Shown one piece after another: positions 57,139 through 64,000 of a stretch of 64,000 nt of DNA. The notes beneath the pieces were generated by a model that was not told the origin of the DNA, made no database searches, and worked only from the letters and a program-made list of their open reading frames with translations. Source of the DNA: an uncultured Paracoccaceae bacterium (GTDB lineage Bacteria > Pseudomonadota > Alphaproteobacteria > Rhodobacterales > Rhodobacteraceae); contig CANLDA010000009.1 in the NCBI GenBank assembly GCA_947489325.1, forward strand, positions 62,001 to 126,000, read 5' to 3'. How positions within the stretch are numbered: the first letter of the stretch is position 1; each line of letters opens with the position of its first letter. A program made the translations under genes and the position numbers.

Positions 57139-57267
57139 GGCAACTCTCTCCCTGAATGTTCGTCTAACTCCTACCCTGCACCCCACGACTTGACCAGATA
57201 GCAGTTTTCCCCAGCCGGAAATTCCTTTAACGTTGTGATCAAATCAATAAACCTGTGGGGGGTGAGA

Positions 57268-58386
57268 GTGAGCAGATTCGACAGGTACATTCTGTCACAA
57301 CTTCTGATCCTGTTTTCGTTCTTTGCCTTGGTGTTGGTCTCAATCTATTGGGTCAACCGCGCTGTTAGGCTTTTTGACGAGTTAATCGCGGACGGGCAAT
57401 CGGCATTTGTGTTTCTGGAATTCACCGCATTGGGTCTGCCCAATGTGATCCGTCGGGTATTGCCGATGTCGGTGTTTGCAGCCGCTGTTTACGTTACCAA
57501 CCGTCTAAGCAGCGAAAGTGAGCTGACAGTCATGCAAGCCACCGGGTTCAGTCCTTGGCGGTTGGCCCGGCCTGTTGCCTATTTTGGGTTGGTGGCTGGG
57601 GCAATGATGGCCGTCATGACCCATTTTCTGGTGCCTGTTAGCCTGACGCAATTGGGAGAACGCGAGCATGAAATTTCCCAAAACGCCACTTCCGGGCTTT
57701 TGACCGAAGGCACCTTCTTGCACCCGACCCGCGGCATGACCTTTTACATCCGCAAAATCACCCCCGAGGGCGAATTGCGTGATGTGTTTCTGTCAGATCG
57801 CCGCCAGCCTGATCAGGTGATCACCTATACGGCATCCAAAGCATATCTTGTCGGCACGGACACGGGGCCGAAATTGGTGATGGTTGATGGGCTTTCCCAA
57901 TATCATGACACGTTGGAAGATAGTCTTTTCACCACCCATTTCGAAGATTTCACCTATGACATCGCCGCTTTAATGAGTTCCTCAGGCAGCCACAGCGAAA
58001 ACCTGCGTGAAATTTCCACACGTCGCTTGATGTTTGAACCCGAAGCGGTTGCTGAAATAACAGGCGACGGTCTACCCTTTGTGTTGGAAGAGCTGCATGA
58101 CCGATTTAACCAACCATTACTGATTATGGTTTCAGCGCTGATTGGATTTTCGACCCTGTTGGTCGGGGGATACAGTCGCTTTGGTGTTTGGAAACAGATC
58201 ATCGTCGCGTTTGTTTTGCTTGTCTTTGTGGAGTCCGTCAAAAACGCGGGCACCGATCTTGCACGCAGTGATCCTGCGCTATGGCCTGCGGTTTATTTGC
58301 CCTCACTTACAGGGGCTGCCATTGTGTTGATGCTGCTCTGGCTTGCAGCCAATCCGATCAGATGGCGCAGAAAGGCCGCATCATGA
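57268..58386 (+). CDS. lptF: LPS export ABC transporter permease LptF
   Basis: 372 residues: With LptG forms the inner-membrane core that extracts LPS from the membrane (LptB2FG). Six membrane helices (three at each end) around a periplasmic beta-jellyroll (about 130-250). The N-terminus MSRFDRYILSQLLILF and LFDELIADGQ, plus VIRRVLPMSVFAAAVY, are typical. The GTG at 57268 follows a GGGGGG-rich site and gives the family N-terminus; an ATG-like start at 57235 adds 11 residues. Overlaps lptG by 4 bases. Confidence 0.95.
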   Translation: MSRFDRYILSQLLILFSFFALVLVSIYWVNRAVRLFDELIADGQSAFVFLEFTALGLPNVIRRVLPMSVFAAAVYVTNRLSSESELTVMQATGFSPWRLARPVAYFGLVAGAMMAVMTHFLVPVSLTQLGEREHEISQNATSGLLTEGTFLHPTRGMTFYIRKITPEGELRDVFLSDRRQPDQVITYTASKAYLVGTDTGPKLVMVDGLSQYHDTLEDSLFTTHFEDFTYDIAALMSSSGSHSENLREISTRRLMFEPEAVAEITGDGLPFVLEELHDRFNQPLLIMVSALIGFSTLLVGGYSRFGVWKQIIVAFVLLVFVESVKNAGTDLARSDPALWPAVYLPSLTGAAIVLMLLWLAANPIRWRRKAAS

Positions 58387-59480
58387 CCTTGCATCTCTAT
58401 TTTGCCCGTAAGTTTCTGGTTATGTTTCTGGGGCTTTTGGTGGTCTTTTTTGCGCTACAGCTATTGCTGGATATGGTGGAACAGCTGCATGAATTTGGGG
58501 CTGATGATGTGCCCTTTTTCCAGATTTTCCGCCTGACTTTGCTCATTGCGCCCGTGGGGCTGTATCAAATTCTGCCTTTGATCATGATTTTGTCCACGAT
58601 CAGCCTATTTCTCAGTCTTGCGCGCTCCAGTGAGCTTGTCGTGGTGCGTGCAAGTGGGCGCTCTGCCATGGCCTCTTTGATGGCGCCCTTACTTGTCGCG
58701 TTTTTGATTGGGATGCTGACGGTCACGACCCTGAACCCGATCGTGGCGGTGACGTCCAAGCGATATGAGGAAATCTCAGAAACTCTGCGATCTGGTGGTC
58801 AAAGCACTTTGTCAATCAGCCGCGAAGGTCTTTGGTTGCGTCAGGGCGATGCCTTTGGGCAAACCGTAATCCACGCAGCGCGGGCAAATTCGGATGCTTC
58901 GGTATTATATGGCGTGACCTTCGTATCTTATGCGCCCGGCGGCAACCCAGAGCGCCGTATCGAGGCGGAAAGCGCAACGTTGCTGGATCGCAGTTGGTTG
59001 TTGCGGAATGCAAAAACCTGGCCTCTTAAGGTCGATGTTAACGCCGAAGAGAACGCCCAAATTCACGACGAATTGGAGTGGCGATCCACCTTGACCCGTG
59101 AACGTATTCGCGATGGTTTTGGCACACCTACGACAATTTCAATTTGGGATTTACCCAACTTTATCCAACAGCTTGATCAGGCCGGGTTTTCCTCACTACG
59201 CCATCGGGTGTGGCTGCAAATGGAAATCGCAAAGCCCGTGTTCTTGATGTCGATGGTGTTGATTGCTGCGGTCTTTACCATGCGACATATCAGATTCGGG
59301 CGCACGGGTTTGGCTGTGTTGGCATCGGTTCTTTTGGGATTTACGATGTATTATGTGCGGAATTTTGCGCAAATTCTGGGTGAAAATGGACAGATTCCCA
59401 TAAGTTTGGCCGCTTGGGCGCCTCCCGTGGCAAGTGTCATGTTGGCACTGGGGCTTTTGTTGCATATGGAGGATGGGTAA
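58383..59480 (+). CDS. lptG: LPS export ABC transporter permease LptG
   Basis: 365 residues, the partner of LptF with the same architecture: N-terminal helices (LHLYFARKFLVMFLGLLVVFF), LIAPVGLYQILPLIMILSTISL, a periplasmic domain (RREGLWLRQGDAFGQTVIHA-like), and C-terminal helices. The start at 58383 overlaps the lptF stop (ATGA), and its stop shares one base with the lptD start. The frame extends upstream in lptF but is not coding there. Confidence 0.95.
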   Translation: MTLHLYFARKFLVMFLGLLVVFFALQLLLDMVEQLHEFGADDVPFFQIFRLTLLIAPVGLYQILPLIMILSTISLFLSLARSSELVVVRASGRSAMASLMAPLLVAFLIGMLTVTTLNPIVAVTSKRYEEISETLRSGGQSTLSISREGLWLRQGDAFGQTVIHAARANSDASVLYGVTFVSYAPGGNPERRIEAESATLLDRSWLLRNAKTWPLKVDVNAEENAQIHDELEWRSTLTRERIRDGFGTPTTISIWDLPNFIQQLDQAGFSSLRHRVWLQMEIAKPVFLMSMVLIAAVFTMRHIRFGRTGLAVLASVLLGFTMYYVRNFAQILGENGQIPISLAAWAPPVASVMLALGLLLHMEDG

Positions 59481-61642
59481 TGATGTTATTTCGTCTCGCC
59501 ATATTTGCCTGTTTGGCACTGCTACCCACGACGTCTTGGGGTCAGACACCCGCCAAGACGCAAAATGTCGTGTTGGTGGCTGATGACGTATTTGTGGATG
59601 GCAACAGCGTTCTGACCGCGAAAGGCAATGTCGAGGCCCTGATGGGTGACATGCGTATTCGCGCCACGTCCATCGTTTATGACGACAAAAACGGCAATTT
59701 GGTTATTACCGGCCCCATTCGAATGGATCAAGGCGACAAGGTGACCATTCTCACCAGTTCCGCAGAGCTGGATCAACAGTTTCACAATGGTTTGTTACGC
59801 GGTGCCCGGCTTATTCTGGATAAACGTCTACAACTCGCCACGACACAGCTGCGCCGGGTGGATGGGCGGTATAATACTCTGGCCAAAACTTCTGTCAGTT
59901 CATGTAAGGTTTGCGATGATGGGCGTGCGCCACTTTGGCAAATTCGCGCCCGCCGCGTTGTTCATGATCAACAAGAACGCCAGATCTATTTTGATCACGC
60001 CCAGTTGCGTATTTTGGACATTCCCGTTTTCTATTTTCCGCGTATGCGCCTGCCCGATCCAACATTGGACCGTGCCACCGGGTTTCTGATCCCAGAATTG
60101 AAAACTGACAGCCTTTTGGGAACAGGTGTAAAAGCCCCCTACTTTATCAAACTGGGCGATCACAAAGACCTGACCCTCACCCCATATCTGGCCACCAACA
60201 CCCGCACGCTTGAAGGGCGATATAGGCAAGCCTTCCGAAATGGGAATATCGAACTTAATGGCGCAATCTCGGATGACTCTCTGACTGATGATAATTTGCG
60301 CGGCTACCTGTTTGCGCAGGGGAAGTTCCGTTTGAAACGTGACTACGTTCTAAGCTTTGATCTTAAGGCGACCAGCGACGACGCCTATTTGGTGGACTAT
60401 GATTTCACAAATGCGGACCGTCTCGAAAGCAGCATCGCAATCGAACGCAATAAACGTGACGAACATACCCGCGTGGCCTTGGTGCATTATAATTCGTTGC
60501 GCACAGAAGAAGATAACACCACGTTGCCGTCGTTTATCGCTGTGGCCACCACGGAGCGTCGCTTCTTTCCTGCCTCTATTGGCGGCGAAGGGCGTTGGAG
60601 CGTGACGGCCCATGGTCATTATCGGGACTCTGATCTTAATTTTGACAGTGCGGATGCCGACAACATCGTCGATGGGCGTGATGTTGGTCGATTGAGCGCC
60701 GAAATTTCATGGCGGCGCAACTGGACTTTGGCCTATGGGTTGCGGGCAGGCCTCACAACGGAGCTGGCCTTTGATAGCTTTCGCACACGTCAAGATTTGA
60801 CCAGCGACAGCACCACATCCCAAATCACGCCGGGGGTTTCTGTTGACCTGCGCTGGCCGCATGTCAAAACATCCGGGAATGGCGTAACACAAGTACTGGA
60901 GCCGATTGCACAGATCGGTTGGGTCGGTGGAGATAATCTGAACATCGGCAATGATGAAAGCACCCGAGTGGAATTTGACGAAGGCAATCTGTTGTCCTTG
61001 TCCCGTTTCCCTTCTGTTGATCGTCGCGAACGTGGCGTAGTTGGCGCTGTGGGCTTTTCATGGTCACGGATCGCTCCCACAGGGTGGAGCACGCACCTGA
61101 CCTTTGGTCAGATTTTCCGCGATACCACCAATCCCGATTTCTCAAGCAGTTCTGGTCTGCAAGGCGATATCTCCGATTTGCTTGTGGCGGGACAGGTTAA
61201 AACCAACAGTGGGCTAACTTTGACAGCACGCGGGCTGTTTGATGCAGACGATGGTCTTAACAAAGCCGAAGCACAAGCGCGTTGGAAATCCCGGGATGTG
61301 GCAGTGGATGCCACATACGTCTGGTTGGGGCCCGACGCGGACGAAGATCGTGCAAGTGATCTGTCTGAATATACCGTCGATGGAAGCTATCGCTTTAGCC
61401 AACATTGGAGCGGCTCAATGAAGTGGCGGTATGATGTTTCAGCGCGTGAAACGGCACGTGCTGGCCTTGGGCTTGAATACCAAAACGAATGTGTGAAAGT
61501 TAATCTTTCTGTCTCGCGTCGCTTTACCTCTTCGGCTACGGTGACGCCATCGACCGATTTCGGATTTACAGTTGCCTTGCTGGGGTTCTCGACAAATTCC
61601 AGCGATCAAAGCTATACCCGTTCATGCAAGAATGCAGGATAA
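59480..61642 (+). CDS. lptD: LPS assembly protein LptD
   Basis: 720 residues. Signal peptide (LFRLAIFACLALLPTTSWG), an N-terminal LptA-like OstA domain (about 30-150, VLVADDVFVDGNSVLTAKG), and a large C-terminal beta barrel (about 200-715) that inserts LPS in the outer leaflet. Cysteine pairs CKVC and the late Cys residues fit the disulfide pattern of LptD. The ATG at 59480 follows GGAGG and overlaps the lptG stop by one base. Lipid A enzymes are at 8-11 kb in the same window. Confidence 0.94.
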   Translation: MMLFRLAIFACLALLPTTSWGQTPAKTQNVVLVADDVFVDGNSVLTAKGNVEALMGDMRIRATSIVYDDKNGNLVITGPIRMDQGDKVTILTSSAELDQQFHNGLLRGARLILDKRLQLATTQLRRVDGRYNTLAKTSVSSCKVCDDGRAPLWQIRARRVVHDQQERQIYFDHAQLRILDIPVFYFPRMRLPDPTLDRATGFLIPELKTDSLLGTGVKAPYFIKLGDHKDLTLTPYLATNTRTLEGRYRQAFRNGNIELNGAISDDSLTDDNLRGYLFAQGKFRLKRDYVLSFDLKATSDDAYLVDYDFTNADRLESSIAIERNKRDEHTRVALVHYNSLRTEEDNTTLPSFIAVATTERRFFPASIGGEGRWSVTAHGHYRDSDLNFDSADADNIVDGRDVGRLSAEISWRRNWTLAYGLRAGLTTELAFDSFRTRQDLTSDSTTSQITPGVSVDLRWPHVKTSGNGVTQVLEPIAQIGWVGGDNLNIGNDESTRVEFDEGNLLSLSRFPSVDRRERGVVGAVGFSWSRIAPTGWSTHLTFGQIFRDTTNPDFSSSSGLQGDISDLLVAGQVKTNSGLTLTARGLFDADDGLNKAEAQARWKSRDVAVDATYVWLGPDADEDRASDLSEYTVDGSYRFSQHWSGSMKWRYDVSARETARAGLGLEYQNECVKVNLSVSRRFTSSATVTPSTDFGFTVALLGFSTNSSDQSYTRSCKNAG

Positions 61643-61649
61643 CCAAACG

Positions 61650-62885
61650 ATGACTCTGTTTAAATTGCCCCGATCCCTGTTTCGCGCTCTGGCATGCGCG
61701 ACCTTAGTTGGCCTTGGGTCGGTCGCACCTGCCGTGGCGCAGGGATTGTTTTCACCCGCCATTCAGGTCAATGACCGTTTCATCAGCTATTATGAAATTA
61801 AACAACGCACATTGCTGCTGTCGCTTATCCAGCCGCTTAACTCATCTGAAAAAACAGCCCGCGAGCAGCTTGTAAATGAGCGTTTGCAGCTGGAAGCCGC
61901 TGAAATCCTTGGCCTGCAGCTTACGCAGGAAGGGATCGACGCTGGGGTTGATGAATTCGCAGGCCGCGCAAATATGACGGGTCAAGAATTTCTTGAAGCT
62001 CTTGCGAGCGAAGGGGTTGATGCCACTTCCGTTAAGGATTTTGTTCGGGCCGGAATTACATGGCGCCATGTCGTTCGCACACGTTTTGGCGGGCGTGTAC
62101 AAATCACAGAAGCCGCAATTGACCGAGCCTTGGCCGCAAACTCTGGTGGTCTGCGGGTCTTGATGTCTGAAATCATCATTCCGATGCAGCCTCAAACGGA
62201 AGAACAGGTGATGGAAGTTGCGAATAATATCTCGCAAATTACGTCAGTTACGCGTTTTGCCCAAGCAGCCCGTGAATATTCAGCCGCCCCAACACGTGAT
62301 CAAGGTGGCCGCATCAACTGGATGCCCATCAGCAATTTACCTCCTGCAATTCAACCTTTGGTCTTTGGTCTGAAACCCGGTGAGGTGACTGATCCCATTC
62401 CATTGCCCAATGGCCAGGCTGTTGCCCTGTTCCAGTTGCGTGGGATTGAAGAATCCGATGTCCCGAAACAAACCTTTGCCGCGATCGATTACGCGACCTA
62501 TCAAATTCCCGGCGGGCGCACTCCAGAGGGGCTGGCACAGGCAAAATCGGTGATGAATCTGGTTGATACCTGCGATGATCTTTATGGTATCGCCAAGGGC
62601 AAGCCCGAAGCAACCCTGCAACGCGAAGCAATGGCACCCGGCGACATTCCTCAGGATATTGCGTTGGAATTGGCCAAGTTGGATCGCCATGAGTTTTCCA
62701 CTAATGTAACCCGTAACAATGGTCAGACCCTTTTGCTGGTCATGCTGTGCAGCCGCACCGCAGAAGCCAACGAAGATGTCAGTCGCGATCAAGTAAGCGC
62801 TGCTTTACGGGGCCAACGGCTGCAAGCCTTTGCCGAAAGCTATTTGGCACAGCTGAAAGCCGATGCCATTATCGTGGAAAAATGA
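61650..62885 (+). CDS. surA: Periplasmic chaperone / peptidyl-prolyl isomerase SurA
   Basis: 411 residues. Signal peptide (ALACATLVGLGSVAPAVAQ), N-terminal chaperone domain with a conserved helix (REQLVNERLQLEAAE), one parvulin PPIase domain (about 170-270, LRVLMSEIIIPMQ and GLKPGEVTDPIPLPNG), and a C-terminal region with two Cys that could pair. E. coli SurA has two parvulin domains; only one is evident. It carries outer-membrane proteins to BamA and fits its place after lptD. Start at 61650 (AGGA upstream) preferred over 61632. Confidence 0.9.
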   Translation: MTLFKLPRSLFRALACATLVGLGSVAPAVAQGLFSPAIQVNDRFISYYEIKQRTLLLSLIQPLNSSEKTAREQLVNERLQLEAAEILGLQLTQEGIDAGVDEFAGRANMTGQEFLEALASEGVDATSVKDFVRAGITWRHVVRTRFGGRVQITEAAIDRALAANSGGLRVLMSEIIIPMQPQTEEQVMEVANNISQITSVTRFAQAAREYSAAPTRDQGGRINWMPISNLPPAIQPLVFGLKPGEVTDPIPLPNGQAVALFQLRGIEESDVPKQTFAAIDYATYQIPGGRTPEGLAQAKSVMNLVDTCDDLYGIAKGKPEATLQREAMAPGDIPQDIALELAKLDRHEFSTNVTRNNGQTLLLVMLCSRTAEANEDVSRDQVSAALRGQRLQAFAESYLAQLKADAIIVEK

Positions 62886-63868
62886 CTGTCAAACCCGTCG
62901 CATTGACCTGTGGGGATCCCGCAGGTGTTGGGCCTGAACTAACAGAAAAAGCATGGGGCGCGCTGAAAAACAGCCTGCCCTTTTTTCTGATAGGCGATCC
63001 CGACCACCTGCCTGGCACTTGCCCACATGAAATCATCATGTCCGCATCAGAAGCCCCAGACGTGATGCCGCGAGCCTTGCCCGTGCTGCCGCACCCATTT
63101 GATGCCCCGGCACAGCCCGGCACGCTGAACCCTGACAATGCCGAAAGCGTGGTCGATGTGATTGCCCGTGGTGTTGATCTTGTGCTTGACGGCGAAGCCA
63201 GCGCACTATGCACCAACCCTATCCACAAAAAGGCACTTAAGGATGGGGCTGATTTTCCGTGGCCTGGGCATACTGAATTTTTGGCTTATCTGGGACAGGT
63301 TGATCAGGTTGTCATGATGTTGGCCAGCGCTGCCCTGCGGGTGGTGCCTGCAACCATTCACATCCCACTGGCTGACGTGCCTCAGGCCTTAACGGCTGAA
63401 GGTCTTGAAGAAACTATTCGCATTACGGCCGCTGGATTGCGGGGCCAGCTTGGCATTGATGCTCCTCGTGTTGCCGTAGCTGGATTGAACCCGCATGCAG
63501 GCGAAGGCGGTGCCATGGGGTATGAGGACGCCGCACTGATTGCTCCAGTGATTGCACGCTTACAAGCAGAGGGTATGGACATTCGGGGCCCCCTTCCTGC
63601 CGATACGATGTTTCATGATCGCGCCCGCGCCTCCTATGACGTGGCGATCTGCATGTATCACGATCAGGCCCTGATCCCGATTAAAACATTGGATTTTGAC
63701 CGCGGTGTCAACGTAACATTGGGTCTGCCGTTTATCCGCACCTCACCAGATCACGGCACTGCTCTGGATATCGCGGGCCAAGGTATCGCAACGCCATCAA
63801 GCCTGATAGAAGCCCTGAAAATGGCGCATGACATGGCGCACCGCTGCACAAAGGCACCCCAGAAATGA
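62882..63868 (+). CDS. pdxA: 4-hydroxythreonine-4-phosphate dehydrogenase
   Basis: 328 residues. NAD-dependent enzyme of pyridoxal phosphate synthesis (DXP-dependent route). [17 protein letters not shown] opens the protein; metal ligands are in [18 protein letters not shown] and [11 protein letters not shown], and the [10 protein letters not shown] at the end is classical. Overlaps surA by 4 bases and rsmA by 4 bases, the well-known surA-pdxA-rsmA(ksgA) order. Confidence 0.97.
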   Translation: MTVKPVALTCGDPAGVGPELTEKAWGALKNSLPFFLIGDPDHLPGTCPHEIIMSASEAPDVMPRALPVLPHPFDAPAQPGTLNPDNAESVVDVIARGVDLVLDGEASALCTNPIHKKALKDGADFPWPGHTEFLAYLGQVDQVVMMLASAALRVVPATIHIPLADVPQALTAEGLEETIRITAAGLRGQLGIDAPRVAVAGLNPHAGEGGAMGYEDAALIAPVIARLQAEGMDIRGPLPADTMFHDRARASYDVAICMYHDQALIPIKTLDFDRGVNVTLGLPFIRTSPDHGTALDIAGQGIATPSSLIEALKMAHDMAHRCTKAPQK

Positions 63869-64000
63869 GCGCAATCGACACCCTGCCCCCCCTAAGTCAG
63901 GTGATCGCCGACCACGGACTGTCTGCGCGCAAATCATTAGGACAGAACTTTTTGCTGGATTTGAACCTGACCGCAAAGATCGCACGCCAAGCGGGCGACC
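63865..64000 (+). CDS. rsmA: 16S rRNA dimethyladenosine transferase (5' part only, runs off window)
   Basis: 45 residues visible from ATG 63865. Begins [20 protein letters not shown], then [15 protein letters not shown], the family N-terminus (KKSLGQNFL), which binds S-adenosylmethionine. The ATGA overlap with pdxA and the surA-pdxA-rsmA order support the call. Dimethylates two adenines near the 3' end of 16S rRNA. Confidence 0.95.
   Translation, partial: MSAIDTLPPLSQVIADHGLSARKSLGQNFLLDLNLTAKIARQAGD

Overview
The window is a stretch of chromosome from an alphaproteobacterium of the order Rhodobacterales (Roseobacter group). The evidence is the pairing of ctrA with the DUF1153 gene sciP, the sequence style of almost every protein, short overlapping operons, and several small membrane-protein genes of a kind seen in that group. 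Base composition looks moderate (mid-50s percent GC by eye, not computed). Most of the content is core housekeeping; no prophage, CRISPR array, tRNA or rRNA was found. One small mobile-element scar lies at about 29.6-30.2 kb.

Layout. 1-8 kb: end of an unknown gene, hisI, a NifU-like scaffold, a 40-residue membrane protein preceded by a GAAC-repeat (SOS/LexA-like) array, recG-ligA, then ctrA and sciP, and mnmA. 8-20.5 kb: one long minus-strand envelope operon, pyrH-frr-uppS-cdsA-dxr-rseP-(44-residue membrane protein)-bamA-skp/ompH-fabZ-lpxA-lpxI-lpxB. It makes the isoprenoid carrier, CDP-diacylglycerol, the outer-membrane assembly machine and lipid A precursors; lpxD is not in it. 20.5-28 kb: miaA, an AraC-type regulator, and a peptide-type ABC importer (two permeases, one fused double ATPase) with no adjacent substrate-binding protein. 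28-30.3 kb: lytic transglycosylase, ssb, a very strong hairpin, a probable integrase fragment cut by an IS3-type remnant. 30.3-38 kb: aroK-aroB facing a small membrane protein, a large periplasmic protein and xerD; then an unusual metallophosphoesterase-like protein, a CNNM/CorC protein and a membrane LytTR regulator. 38-48 kb: YceI, a dimethylglycine-dehydrogenase-like enzyme, a YcaQ-like glycosylase, a MobA-like nucleotidyltransferase and an RND efflux pair. 48-57 kb: an XRE regulator divergent from a small gene, a TfoX C-terminal-domain protein, an NmrA-like protein, ndk, ABC-F, MarC, a retropepsin-like protease, holC and pepA. 57-64 kb: lptF-lptG-lptD-surA-pdxA-rsmA, an outer-membrane biogenesis operon running off the end.

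The most interesting non-textbook signals are: (1) the 40-residue membrane protein with its own promoter region of four GAAC half-sites and its own terminator, which resembles in design an SOS-induced small division inhibitor; (2) a five-copy intergenic repeat made of a GC-rich hairpin followed by a conserved AT/purine core, at 8.1, 25.4, 34.8, 42.7 and 55.1 kb; (3) a metallophosphoesterase-fold protein that has lost several canonical metal ligands and gained conserved-looking cysteines; (4) a small membrane-protein gene inside the bamA operon. All functional statements come from reading motifs; no database search was run.
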